Virus record (IMG/VR): IMGVR_UViG_3300049791_000041
Coordinates: 1 to 27,198 of that record
DNA length: 27,198 nt
DNA from: a virus
Direction: 5' to 3' (one strand)
Each line of letters opens with the position of its first letter. Positions within the stretch are counted from its first letter, which is position 1. The translations under genes and the position numbers were made by a program. Below the pieces are notes generated by a model. It searched no databases, had not been told where the DNA came from, and saw only the letters and a list, made by a program, of their open reading frames with translations. Shown here piece by piece: positions 6,065-13,151 of this stretch.

Positions 6065-7002
6065 CGCGAGCCTCGGTCGATCTCGTCGAGCGCGGCGCGG
6101 TCGGAGGGGGAGGGGTCGGAGGGATCGGAGACTGGCTCCGCTTCGACTTCGATCGAGTCCTCTTTCAGTCCGGCGCCGAGAAGCGCCTCACCGATCTCGG
6201 GCATCGCGAACGAGAGCGTGCGTCCCTGCTCTTGCGCTTCGTCCGCGACGACTGCGCGGATCATCTCGGGCGACTTCGGGATCCACTTGAAGAGGGCACG
6301 CACCGCGCTCTTCATCGCCATCGCCTCATAGTCGTCGTCCCACGGCGTCTTCACGCGGTTGCCGTCCGGGTACGTCTTGCCGCTCGCGCCACGCTTTCGG
6401 CGGGCCTCGATCTGAGGGAACGAGAGCACCCAGAAGATCGGCTCTTCGCCCTTCATCTCGGCGATCGCGTAGGCGTGCGTGACCGGCTGCTCTTCGCGAT
6501 CCGGGGCCGACGAAGGCTCGTGCTCCAGCCGCTGCTTCAGTCCGTGGCAGAAGTGGAAGACGTCGCCCTTGCGAACCACCATCGCGCGCACCGAGGCGAC
6601 GCGCCCCGATCGGTATGCCAATTCGATCATCCCGGCGTAGCCGATGATGAGTTGGCAGTTCATCTCGTACTTCTTCGTCTGCTTGTTGTAGGCGTTGTAC
6701 GGGACGAAGTACGCCATCCCGAGCGGGCCCGGCTCGAGTCCGAGCTGTGCGCTCGCAAGCACCGACGCCATGAATGATGCGGGAGTGCACTCGGCCAGCT
6801 TCGGCGTTGTCCGAAGCGACGTCAGGCATGCGCGCATCATGCGATCCGGGGTGACGTGCTTCGGGAGCGCGCGCGCGATCTCCGGTCCCATTTGCTGCAA
6901 GAGCGCCGGGAGTCCGCCCTCCTTCTTCGCCGTCGTGACACCGCCCGCCGCCCTCGGCTGAATCTGCCCCGAACCGTTCGTGGATGGACCTGACATGATC
7001 AC
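6061..7002 (-). CDS. recT: RecT-family single-strand annealing protein
   Basis: 313 residues with the RecT signature: LPKHVTPDRMMRACLTSLRT, then PASFMASVLASAQLGLEPGP, LGMAYFVPYNAY and CQLIIGYAGMIELAYRSGRV, followed by TPWDDDYEAMAMKSAVRALF and a helical end. RecT anneals complementary single strands and works with a 5'-3' exonuclease, here the YqaJ protein encoded just upstream. The GTG at 7002 gives a GTGA overlap with that gene; an ATG two codons later is equally possible because AAAGG precedes both. The C-terminus is rich in Glu/Ser/Pro, likely disordered. Confidence 0.95.
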   Translation of the reverse strand: MIMSGPSTNGSGQIQPRAAGGVTTAKKEGGLPALLQQMGPEIARALPKHVTPDRMMRACLTSLRTTPKLAECTPASFMASVLASAQLGLEPGPLGMAYFVPYNAYNKQTKKYEMNCQLIIGYAGMIELAYRSGRVASVRAMVVRKGDVFHFCHGLKQRLEHEPSSAPDREEQPVTHAYAIAEMKGEEPIFWVLSFPQIEARRKRGASGKTYPDGNRVKTPWDDDYEAMAMKSAVRALFKWIPKSPEMIRAVVADEAQEQGRTLSFAMPEIGEALLGAGLKEDSIEVEAEPVSDPSDPSPSDRAALDEIDRGSR

Positions 7003-7931
7003 GCTGCCTTTCGCTTGGATGGTTTCGCGCTCGCTCGGAGCACTCGGAACGTCGACTCTCTCGTCACGGACGCGGCGCGGGTCTGTGTGCGGTACGTATA
7101 CCCGCTGCCGTCATCGAAGCGGCCTTCGCTGGCCGAGCCGAGCGCGGCGATCACTTCGTTCTTCAGCCGTTGCTCGACGGATTCGAGACGCTTGATCTCG
7201 GCCCTCGTCGACTCCAGTTCGATCGCGAACTTGCGAAGGTCGTCCCCGAGCTCCACGACGCCGCCCGTCTCGGGATTCGCGACGGCGAACACGCGAGCCC
7301 ACTCGGGAGACGAGTCGATCGGGGGCATCTTGCCCGCCTCGACCAGCGCCCAGAAGCGCGAGCCCGCGAGAACGATCCGCGCGATGGCCGCTTCGTCGCG
7401 CTCGACGTCGCACCACACGAGCCGATTGCCGCCGATGGTGCACGCGACCGCTGCGCACGCCGCGCCCGTCACGAGCATCTGTGTTTGGACCTGGTAGCAG
7501 ACGCGCTCGGGAGGGCCGTCCTGCCACGTCTCCGCGCGGAATGCGTCGAGTCCCTTGACCTCGAGCGGGATGACGCCGTGAACCGGGTGGACCGTCGTAG
7601 CGTCGAGCGTCGCCATCGCCCACGGATGCGTCTTCGATCGGTACATCACGCCCGAGCGAGTCGCCTCACGCCCGGAGTAGTACGGCTTTGCGTACTCCGA
7701 GATCGTGATCGGCTCCATGACGTTGCCCCAGCGCACGCGCTCGACGTCATCGATCGATTCGGGCAGGCCGAGATCGCGCTTGGACGCCCAGACTTCGGCG
7801 GGGGAGAGGAATCCGCAGCCGAGGATCGACGGGATGTCCGACGCCCCGAGGCCGGTCGTGCGCGCGACAAGCCACGCGTCGCGATCGGACGAGTCGCATA
7901 CGATCTCGCAGTGGTCGAGGAAGTGGGTCAT
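6999..7931 (-). CDS. YqaJ-family viral recombinase (exonuclease)
   Basis: 310 residues. The YqaJ domain occupies roughly residues 15-205: WLVARTTGLGASDIPSILGC, VRWGNVMEPITISEYA, the active-site Asp in WAMATLDATTV, and the catalytic EVK in VIPLEVKGLDAF, followed by CYQVQTQMLVTG. These are the Glu/Asp/ExK/Gln positions of the lambda-exonuclease-like PD-(D/E)XK fold. The protein degrades one strand of duplex ends to give substrate for RecT, next in the operon. A C-terminal helical region (ELESTRAEIKRLESVEQRLK) is probably a coiled coil. It starts in an ATGA overlap with the ATPase gene. Confidence 0.95.
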   Translation of the reverse strand: MTHFLDHCEIVCDSSDRDAWLVARTTGLGASDIPSILGCGFLSPAEVWASKRDLGLPESIDDVERVRWGNVMEPITISEYAKPYYSGREATRSGVMYRSKTHPWAMATLDATTVHPVHGVIPLEVKGLDAFRAETWQDGPPERVCYQVQTQMLVTGAACAAVACTIGGNRLVWCDVERDEAAIARIVLAGSRFWALVEAGKMPPIDSSPEWARVFAVANPETGGVVELGDDLRKFAIELESTRAEIKRLESVEQRLKNEVIAALGSASEGRFDDGSGYTYRTQTRAASVTRESTFRVLRASAKPSKRKAA

Positions 7932-9256
7932 TCCGCCGCCTCCGCGCTCGCGACGATCTCGCCGTCCTCGATCACGACCCCGAGGGAATCGCCCTTGCCG
8001 ACGCGCTCGACGATGATCTGCAAACCCTCGTCCTCGGCGACCTTCGCAACGAGGGCGAGCGCGTCATCGTCCAGGAACGCGCCTTGGCGAACGAGCATGA
8101 GCCCGAGGTTCGGGTGCAGCGCAGCCCCGATCGAAATCGACGCGCGAAGCTGTTCGGCCTGCGACGCTTGATCGAACGGCAACCCGTCGAGCGTCACGCC
8201 ATCGTCGTCGATCGAGAGCCCTGCGAGCGGGAACTTCGCTTCGGCGAGAGCCTTCGCCTTCGCAGCGTCGGCGGCCGCAATCGCCACCGTCATGGCCTCT
8301 GCTTGCTCGCGACGCTTGGCGAGTTCTGCCTTCGTCTCGGCGTGTCGCGCGTTCGACCGGACCTTCGCGTTGATCGCGTCAGCCCCGGCGATGCGCGCTT
8401 CGACGGCCGCGACATCGGGCAGGAGCGAAGCTGCGGCTTCGGCCTTGGCCTCCTTCTCGCGGCCCGCGTTGTCGTGGTCCGTCGCCTCGGAAGTCATCTT
8501 CGCGCACGCCGCTTCGTACTTCGCGATCTGATTCTGGCGCTCGACGATCTCGGCGCGGAGCCGTTCGATCTCGACGAGGCCCGCGCCGGATCGCTCGTTC
8601 AACCGGCGAGCCTCGGAGCGGGACGCGTCGGCGTCGGCGAACATGCGCTGCACGTCGGCGTGCGCCGCGTTCGCGTCGCGCAGATCGGCGATGAGATCCG
8701 CGCTCGACACCTCCGCGTCCGGCGCGTCGTCGTACTTCGCGATCCCCGCGAGTTCGCCCTCCAAGCGCTTGACCTCGCGGTTGACGACAGTGCGCGAGTC
8801 GAACGCCTTGGCGCGATCCGCGTCGAGCCCGGAGAAGTCGAGGCCCGCGAGGCGTCGGAGGATCTCAGACTGGCGCTTCGGCTCGTAGCCGGTGAACGCG
8901 AGCGGGTCGAACGAGAGATCCCCGAGCAACGCGTCGAGCATCGACTGTGGGCTACCGTACTTCGCGCCGTCCTTGCTCTTGACGGTGAGCGTCGAGCCGT
9001 CGCCCTTGAAGACGCGCGTCACCACGTAGTCGGTCGTCTCGACCACGATCCGCGCAGACTCCGCGCCCTTGCGGATCGGCTTCGACGGGATCGAGTTCTT
9101 CCCGCCGAGCGCCGCCTCGATCGCGTCGAGCGTCGACGACTTGCCCTGACCATTGCGGCCCGAGACCGTTGTCACGCCCGCGTTCGGAGATAGGCTGATC
9201 GCGCGGACGCGCTTGAAGTTTTCGACTTCGAGACTGATCACTGATTGCTTGCCCAC
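7928..9256 (-). CDS. SbcC/RecF-like P-loop ATPase
   Basis: 442 residues. The N-terminal head carries VISLEVENFKRVRAISLSPN and the Walker A motif GRNGQGKSS at about residues 33-41. A long coiled-coil middle (about 130-320) follows, then the C-terminal head with the ABC signature-like QASQAEQLRASISIG and the Walker B region LGLMLVRQGAFLDDD. This is the arrangement of a compact SMC/SbcC-type ATPase, common beside RecT/YqaJ in phages and thought to help process DNA ends. I chose the GTG at 9256, four bases after AGGAGG; the GTG at 9241 (GTGA overlap) is the alternative. No SbcD-type nuclease gene is seen next to it. Confidence 0.9.
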   Translation of the reverse strand: MGKQSVISLEVENFKRVRAISLSPNAGVTTVSGRNGQGKSSTLDAIEAALGGKNSIPSKPIRKGAESARIVVETTDYVVTRVFKGDGSTLTVKSKDGAKYGSPQSMLDALLGDLSFDPLAFTGYEPKRQSEILRRLAGLDFSGLDADRAKAFDSRTVVNREVKRLEGELAGIAKYDDAPDAEVSSADLIADLRDANAAHADVQRMFADADASRSEARRLNERSGAGLVEIERLRAEIVERQNQIAKYEAACAKMTSEATDHDNAGREKEAKAEAAASLLPDVAAVEARIAGADAINAKVRSNARHAETKAELAKRREQAEAMTVAIAAADAAKAKALAEAKFPLAGLSIDDDGVTLDGLPFDQASQAEQLRASISIGAALHPNLGLMLVRQGAFLDDDALALVAKVAEDEGLQIIVERVGKGDSLGVVIEDGEIVASAEAAE

Positions 9257-9450
9257 GCTGCCTCCTGTGCCGCTTCCGGCCGAAACGATTTCGCGATCGA
9301 CGCGACCCACGCCGCGCCCATCGTCGGGTACTCGTTGCCCTCGAATCGGTAGACCGACTTCGATCCGCGCTTGATGCGATGGAAGACGCGGCCCCGAATC
9401 TCCGCGACGTCGACCGTTGGGATCGCAGTGGGTTGCCAGGGGATTTTCAC
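9238..9450 (-). CDS. Hypothetical protein, 70 aa
   Basis: The product starts (GTG) KIPWQPTAIPTVDVAEIRGR and has a beta-rich core FHRIKRGSKSVYRFEGNEYP, ending in a helix rich in Ala. The upstream extension is discarded: it is shadow sequence of two other genes. The GTG at 9450 forms a GTGA overlap with the tiny upstream gene. The core looks like a short phage protein that reports an amino-acid replacement value, but no family is assigned. Confidence 0.65.
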   Translation of the reverse strand: MKIPWQPTAIPTVDVAEIRGRVFHRIKRGSKSVYRFEGNEYPTMGAAWVASIAKSFRPEAAQEAAWASNQ

Positions 9451-9557
9451 AACGGCCTCTGGGCGAGACGCATCGCCAACTCGCCGAACGTCATCTCGGG
9501 GAACATCGCTGCGAGAGCGAAAAACTGGGCGCGGGTCATGCGCTTGCGGCTGGGCAT
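9447..9557 (-). CDS. Tiny protein, 36 aa
   Basis: A 36-residue product MPSRKRMTRAQFFALAAMFP plus a short helix (EMTFGELAMRLAQRPL). Two helices joined by a turn resemble half of a helix-turn-helix domain. Starts at ATG 9557 (GGTGGCG upstream) or at ATG 9539, the latter in a 4-nt overlap with the upstream stop. It exactly fills the interval between its neighbours with coupled overlaps on both sides, the best argument that it is translated. Confidence 0.5.
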   Translation of the reverse strand: MPSRKRMTRAQFFALAAMFPEMTFGELAMRLAQRPL

Positions 9558-10018
9558 GACGCCACCATCTTTCTCGGCGCGTACATCCGCGCGGCTCGCT
9601 GGTACTCGTCGTCAAGGCACGCCTGACAGAACCCGTTTCCGTCGGCGTCGCTGACCATCCCGTCCAGGTCGCGCTGGCCACACGCATCACACGTCGGCTC
9701 GGCTGCGAGCGTCCGCGCGACCATCACCCACGGCTCGGCGTCGCAGTCGCGGCACGTCGCGATCGTCGTGAGCGCGCGGCTCTCGACGGTCTGGTTGTCG
9801 ACGTCCGCGCAGTCGTCGGGATCGCGGAGGCAATCGCACACGACGCAGCGGCACCACGACTCCGACCAGTAGCCATCCGAGACGACCTTGCCGAGCGACG
9901 TCTCGGTGACGTGCACGTCGTAGCCGTCGCCGACTTCATCGCAGCCGAAGCGGCCTGGCATCGCGTCGATCCAGACCTCGCGGCGGAAGGTGCGATCCGC
10001 GTAGGGGTGGCGGCTCAC
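9536..10018 (-). CDS. Cys-rich multi-zinc-knuckle protein, 160 aa
   Basis: Starts (GTG) SRHPYADRTFRREVWIDAMP. It has at least five Cys pairs: WCRCVVCDCLRDPDDC in the middle, then CRDC, CDAC and CQAC toward the C-terminus. The final CDACGQRDLDGMVSDADG leading to FCQACLDDEYQRA is a typical treble-clef pattern. A metal-binding scaffold with two or three zinc sites is likely; no catalytic residues identified. The GTG at 10018 follows GGAGG and overlaps the upstream stop (GTGA). Confidence 0.75.
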   Translation of the reverse strand: MSRHPYADRTFRREVWIDAMPGRFGCDEVGDGYDVHVTETSLGKVVSDGYWSESWCRCVVCDCLRDPDDCADVDNQTVESRALTTIATCRDCDAEPWVMVARTLAAEPTCDACGQRDLDGMVSDADGNGFCQACLDDEYQRAARMYAPRKMVASCPAASA

Positions 10019-10254
10019 GCTGCACCTCCGAAGTCCGCGAGCGCAGAGCGGAGGGCAACGCCGATCGGCGAGCCGTGGCGACGCGGGATGACCTCTCGAC
10101 CGTCGATGAAGCGGGCCATCTGGCAATCGTAGAGATCGCCGAGAAGCATCACGTCGGCGGACGATCCGACCGACTCGCGGCGGGCCGTTGCGCGGGCGTC
10201 GAGCGCCGAGACGCAAACGATGCGGGACGCTGGGGTGAGGACGCACCAGGTCAT
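10015..10254 (-). CDS. Hypothetical protein, 79 aa
   Basis: The product begins MTWCVLTPASRIVCVSALDA and ends with MARFIDGREVIPRRHGSPIG followed by a short helix. Predicted as small alpha/beta; no motif recognised. The ATG at 10254 overlaps the upstream stop by 4 nt. Confidence 0.65.
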   Translation of the reverse strand: MTWCVLTPASRIVCVSALDARATARRESVGSSADVMLLGDLYDCQMARFIDGREVIPRRHGSPIGVALRSALADFGGAA

Positions 10255-10631
10255 GAGGACACCGCCATCGATCCGTCCCGGAGCGCCGACCACGCCTCGT
10301 GCGCGGTCATGTCGCCGACGATGCGACCCGATGCGACGTCGTAGATCCGGCGCTTGCCGTAGGCGCCGCACTCGACGCTGGAGTACCCGCGAAGGGCGAG
10401 CGCCTCATGGAGGGTCGGGTCAGCCGGCTCGTCCAGTTTGCGCGTCACCGACCACTCGCCGCCCGCCCCGCCGTCGCGGTACGTCTGGCCCTCGGGCAGC
10501 GCGCGAAGGGCGGCGACCGTTTCGGCGTCGAGCGTCTCGTTGTCCGCGAGGAACGCCGAGAGCGTGGTCGTGATGATCTCGTCGTTGCAGACGATGATTG
10601 CGAAGTCGGGGGATGGGGAAGTCGTTGGCAC
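10251..10631 (-). CDS. First gene of the leftward operon, hypothetical, 126 aa
   Basis: Starts (GTG) PTTSPSPDFAIIVCNDEIIT and contains FLADNETLDAETVAALRALP and later SVECGAYGKRRIYDVASG. No family recognised. There is no other in-frame ATG/GTG for many codons, and the GTG at 10631 lies only seven bases past the -10 hexamer of the PL-like promoter, at the expected transcription start. The AGGGGG just before the GTG is too close to act as a normal ribosome site, so leaderless translation is likely. As the first gene expressed from PL, it would be among the earliest products after derepression. Confidence 0.75.
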   Translation of the reverse strand: MPTTSPSPDFAIIVCNDEIITTTLSAFLADNETLDAETVAALRALPEGQTYRDGGAGGEWSVTRKLDEPADPTLHEALALRGYSSVECGAYGKRRIYDVASGRIVGDMTAHEAWSALRDGSMAVSS

Positions 10632-10637
10632 CCCCTA

Positions 10638-10679
10638 GAGATAGTGACCCGAGACTACATCGTCAAGTCTCGGGACAAC
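10638..10679 (-). promoter_or_regulatory. PL-like promoter with overlapping operator
   Basis: On the minus strand: -35 TTGACG (10666-10661), 17-bp spacer, -10 TATCTC (10643-10638). On the plus strand a perfect 9-bp inverted repeat CCCGAGACT (10648-10656) / AGTCTCGGG (10666-10674) covers the spacer and -35. Viewed as direct repeats, two GTCYCGRG boxes lie 21 bp apart, two helical turns. Residues 10679-10647 match the element at 11557-11589 in 26 of 33 positions. It must drive the leftward operon and be controlled by the same regulator as PR. Confidence 0.82.
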
Positions 10680-10688
10680 GTTTTCGTG

Positions 10689-10970
10689 TCATGCACCAAA
10701 AATAGTTCCGGCGAGGGCCTCAGGGTCGCCGTCTTCGCCGCGCATGAGGAGCGCCAAGAAGGCCAACTCATGAGCGACGACCCGTCGCCGGTCCGCTTCT
10801 GGCAGGTCCCGATCGATCCAGATCGTGTCGTAGATGCAAAGGCCCACGGCCGATCCGGACTGGCGTACTCGAACGCGAAAACCCCACCGTCTTGCAACAA
10901 TCTCCGGATCGTGGCGTTCGCCAAGATGAAGGTTCACGGACTCCAGGAACCAACGTGCGACGTGCTGCAT
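10689..10970 (-). CDS. ImmA/IrrE-like protein with degenerate active site
   Basis: 93 residues: MQHVARWFLESVNLHLGERH, a strand segment (GFRVRVRQSGSAVGLCIYDT), IWIDRDLPEADRRR, then VVAHELAFLALLM and a final PEALAGTIFGA. The order matches the zinc metallopeptidase ImmA/IrrE core, including HE at residues 67-68 and a Glu in the PEALA segment. However, the second His of HEXXH is Phe (HELAF), and the usual downstream extension is missing. In the ImmR/ImmA type of switch this peptidase cuts the repressor, and here it lies directly downstream of the repressor gene. It has GGAGGG before its ATG. Peptidase activity is doubtful. Confidence 0.7.
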   Translation of the reverse strand: MQHVARWFLESVNLHLGERHDPEIVARRWGFRVRVRQSGSAVGLCIYDTIWIDRDLPEADRRRVVAHELAFLALLMRGEDGDPEALAGTIFGA

Positions 10971-11016
10971 TCGCCCTCCGAGGGTGAACGGCGTATCACG
11001 TCATAGGTGAGCGAGG

Positions 11017-11544
11017 CTACTTACCGCGCATCCTACGTACACGTACGGCGGCCGGGCCGTCTTGGACTCGGTCGCCGTTCAATGGGGTCAGATATTCGAT
11101 CGCGTTGATGAGGGCATACAGATCCTCCCGTGTCGCGGGCTCGAAAAGCTCGTACGGGATTGCGTGTAGCGCTTCCCTGTGGGGGCCTTCCACCGACTTC
11201 GCTGCAAGGGCGTTCTCGAGCTCGCGCCGCTCTCGCGCGGGAGGGCGTGCGCGGAAGGTATCGGGGTCGGGGTCGGGGCCGCCCGGATGGTCGAGGAAGT
11301 ACGCCGCGGAGATCTTGAAGGTCTTCATCGCCCCTTCGATCGCTTTGAGTCCGATCATGGTCCGCGTCCTGTCCATGAGACGACCGACGTAGCCCGCGTC
11401 AACTCCCATGCTCGTCGCGGTCTGGCGCGGGAATCCCCGCTCGCTCCCGTGCTTCTCGACGTGCTTCGCCTGCTCTACCTCGAGCAGGCGGACCAGGCGT
11501 CGAGCCGCCACGATGGAGCCATGTTCAGCCATGGCCGGAGGCAT
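11017..11544 (-). CDS. HTH repressor, CI/ImmR-type
   Basis: 175 residues. An XRE/Cro-like helix-turn-helix lies at residues about 38-63 (PRQTATSMGVDAGYVGRLMD), followed by KAIEGAMKTFKISAAYFLDH, the standard end of such domains. A Pro/Asp linker (GGPDPDPDTFRARPPARER) and a short helical C-terminus come after. There is no S24/LexA-type self-cleavage domain. It lies between the two matching operator elements and is transcribed toward PL. ATG 11544 is chosen because it falls eight bases after a CATAAT -10 box; ATG 11532 (MAEHG) is the alternative. Neither has a ribosome site. The likely role is lysogenic repressor of PL and PR. Confidence 0.8.
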   Translation of the reverse strand: MPPAMAEHGSIVAARRLVRLLEVEQAKHVEKHGSERGFPRQTATSMGVDAGYVGRLMDRTRTMIGLKAIEGAMKTFKISAAYFLDHPGGPDPDPDTFRARPPARERRELENALAAKSVEGPHREALHAIPYELFEPATREDLYALINAIEYLTPLNGDRVQDGPAAVRVRRMRGK

Positions 11545-11551
11545 AACGCAG

Positions 11552-11557
11552 ATTATG
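11552..11557 (-). promoter_or_regulatory. Possible -10 box of the repressor promoter
   Basis: CATAAT on the minus strand, eight bases before ATG 11544. No good -35 is present at 16-18 bp, where the operator boxes of PR lie instead, so the promoter would be weak and could be activated or blocked by protein bound there, as at lambda PRM. Inference only. Confidence 0.4.
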
Positions 11558-11598
11558 TTGTCTCGGGCCTTGACGATGTTGTCCCGAGGCCATATCAA
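11557..11598 (+). promoter_or_regulatory. PR-like promoter with overlapping operator
   Basis: -35 TTGACG (11570-11575), 17-bp spacer, -10 TATCAA (11593-11598). Two GTCYCGRG boxes 21 bp apart (CTCGGG at 11562-11567, CCCGAG at 11583-11588) flank the -35, one upstream and one in the spacer. The element is the counterpart of the one at PL in the opposite orientation. The ATG of the first rightward gene begins eight bases after the -10. Confidence 0.82.
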
Positions 11599-11605
11599 TC
11601 ACGAC

Positions 11606-11842
11606 ATGGCTCACGAACGACTCGCAGCATTCATGACGTGGATCGGCTGGAACGATTCCGAACTCGGTCGCCGGGTCCCGTGCCACCAGACCTACGCGCG
11701 CCATGTGCGACGCGGCGAGAAGCGGGCAGGCCTCGTCTTCGCCGTCGCCGTCGAGCGACTGACGACGGAATTCGCATGGCCTGACGGACCGATTCGCGCC
11801 GCCGAATGGCTCGACGTCGAGACCAAGTCTTCCGCCGCCTGA
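11606..11842 (+). CDS. Cro/YdaS-like HTH regulator, 78 aa
   Basis: First gene from PR. MAHERLAAFMTWIGWNDSEL, then GRRVPCHQTYARHVRRGEKR and FAVAVERLTTEFAWPDGPI. A small helix-turn-helix spans about residues 16-50, in the size and style of Cro or YdaS antirepressors. Its position opposite the repressor fits a Cro role: binding the same GTCYCGRG operators to turn off the repressor. There is no ribosome site and the ATG lies at the predicted transcription start, so a leaderless message is likely. The upstream in-frame extension is rejected because it reads through the promoter and the antisense of the repressor. Confidence 0.75.
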   Translation: MAHERLAAFMTWIGWNDSELGRRVPCHQTYARHVRRGEKRAGLVFAVAVERLTTEFAWPDGPIRAAEWLDVETKSSAA

Positions 11843-11911
11843 TCCCCCGCTCTCCCGTGTCCGCTCTGCGGATGTCTTGCCGCGTCCGCAATCCGAAAGG
11901 TCCGTCATCGC
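11843..11911. other. Short untranslated gap
   Basis: Sixty-nine bases between the Cro-like and P63C genes with no ORF, hairpin or promoter I can support. It ends with AAAGG twelve bases before the next ATG. Confidence 0.4.
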
Positions 11912-12841
11912 ATGAACACTTCCGAATCCCTGCCACGCGCCGCCAACCCCGGGAAGATCCGCGTCGGCGACATCGAACTCGACGTCTGCATCATCGCGGA
12001 TGGCACGCGAGTCGAGCGACTCATCACGCAGCGCGCGGCGCTGGCGCAACTCATGCCAGGCACGAAGCCGCGTGAAAAGCCCGCCGATGGCATGTCTGAT
12101 TTCCTGGTCGATTACGTCGCCAGAATCAGCGGAGCTGTCTTGATTCATGGCGGATCGAGCATGCCTCATTTCTCGCCGGTGCGCTTCGTTCACCCGAGCA
12201 ACGGCAAGCCCGCGATCGGCTACCGAGGCGAAGACTTCATCGCGGTCTGCAAGTTCATGCTCCGTGCTCGCCGTCTCGATGCACTCACGCTCCCGCAACT
12301 CCGCGTTGCTGAACGCGCCGAAGTGATCGTCGAGTCGTTCGCCGAACTCGGCGTGGTCGCGCTCATCGACGAAGCCACGGGCTACCAGCGCGAGCGCGGA
12401 TCCGATGCGCTGCAACGCATCCTCGATCGGCTCATCGCGTCGAAGGCGCAACCGTACGAGGTTCGATTCAAGAAGGAATTCTACGAGGAGATTTGCCGTC
12501 TTCGCGGGTGGGAATTCGATCCATCGAATCCGGCCGGGGGCTTCGCGCACCTCACCAACAACATCGTGTATTCGCGCCTCGCCCCGGGAGTGCTCGACGC
12601 GCTTCGCGAAGCCGATCCGCTCGTTGCCCCCGGAGTGCGCGAGCGGAAGTTGCACCAACACCTCTCCGCTGACGAAGGCGTCCGACTTCTCGACGCGCAC
12701 ATCAACAGCGCGATCGAACTCGCGAAGGGTGCCGGAAGTTGGCCCGCGTTCATGCGCTCGATCGATCGGCGCTTCCCGAAGTACGGCACGCAGGGCTGCC
12801 TGCCCGTGATGGCCGAAGACATCGGGGACGCCGCCGAATGA
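11912..12841 (+). CDS. P63C-domain phage protein
   Basis: 309 residues. The first 60 are variable (VGDIELDVCIIADGTRVERL), then DFLVDYVARISGAVLIH and NGKPAIGYRGEDFIAVCKFM. The P63C domain (about residues 185-275) is recognised by KKEFYEEICRLRGWEFDPSN, the VYSRLAPGVLDALREADP segment, RKLHQHLSADEGVRLLDAHI and AGSWPAFMRSIDRRFP. VVALIDEATGYQRER, just before the domain, is also typical of the family. These proteins are widespread in phages and prophages near the regulatory region; their function is not established. Normal length and intact. Confidence 0.88.
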   Translation: MNTSESLPRAANPGKIRVGDIELDVCIIADGTRVERLITQRAALAQLMPGTKPREKPADGMSDFLVDYVARISGAVLIHGGSSMPHFSPVRFVHPSNGKPAIGYRGEDFIAVCKFMLRARRLDALTLPQLRVAERAEVIVESFAELGVVALIDEATGYQRERGSDALQRILDRLIASKAQPYEVRFKKEFYEEICRLRGWEFDPSNPAGGFAHLTNNIVYSRLAPGVLDALREADPLVAPGVRERKLHQHLSADEGVRLLDAHINSAIELAKGAGSWPAFMRSIDRRFPKYGTQGCLPVMAEDIGDAAE

Positions 12842-12849
12842 TCCTCCGC

Positions 12850-13107
12850 TCACGTCTCCCTTCCGATCTTGGCTCGCGCTTGCCCATCTGGCGCGAGGGG
12901 ATTCCGAGTCGATTCCTCGATTCCTCGACGGACATCCGCGTCCCATTTGCCCGCGAACTCCACGCGCTGCCCGATGCGCAGCCCGTCGATCTCATGCGTG
13001 ACGATCGCGAAGGGCGTGTGCGCGAAACGCGCGCCGCACAGGCACTCGATCTCGGACTCCGAGACGTGGGTGCAGATGCCGCAGATCAGATGCGTGAGGG
13101 TTTGCAT
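12850..13107 (-). CDS. Minus-strand Cys-pair protein inside the rightward operon, 85 aa
   Basis: Starts MQTLTHLICGICTHVSESEI and has a CxxC (9-12) plus ECLCGARF (CxC about 24-26), a zinc-knuckle arrangement. The rest is a compact beta/alpha sequence (FAIVTHEIDGLRIGQRVEFA). G/C at third positions is about 90 % in its first 55 codons, well above the antisense frame, which argues for coding on this strand. It fits exactly between the P63C stop and the next plus-strand start. No ribosome site or clear promoter is seen before its ATG, and a plus-strand ORF (12838-13152) with coupled overlaps at both ends competes. Confidence 0.55.
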   Translation of the reverse strand: MQTLTHLICGICTHVSESEIECLCGARFAHTPFAIVTHEIDGLRIGQRVEFAGKWDADVRRGIEESTRNPLAPDGQARAKIGRET

Positions 13108-13151
13108 GACCAGAGTTTGGCAACGGAATCAACCCTTGGGGAGGTGTGGTG

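Noticed and set aside
7170-9193. Two long plus-strand frames (about 333 and 369 codons)
   Set aside because: They are antisense shadows of the YqaJ and ATPase genes, which have clear family motifs; the translations are Arg/Ala/Leu-rich with no motif.
10655-10924. 89-codon frame overlapping the ImmA-like gene
   Set aside because: It is out of frame with the ImmA-like protein, lacks a ribosome site and reads through the PL operator.
12841-12850. Terminator between convergent genes
   Set aside because: Only a few bases separate the stops, and no hairpin with a T-run is present. No other convincing intrinsic terminator was seen in the window.
11525-12946. 473-codon open frame on the minus strand
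   Set aside because: Antisense to the P63C gene and the PR promoter; the P63C motifs on the plus strand settle the matter.
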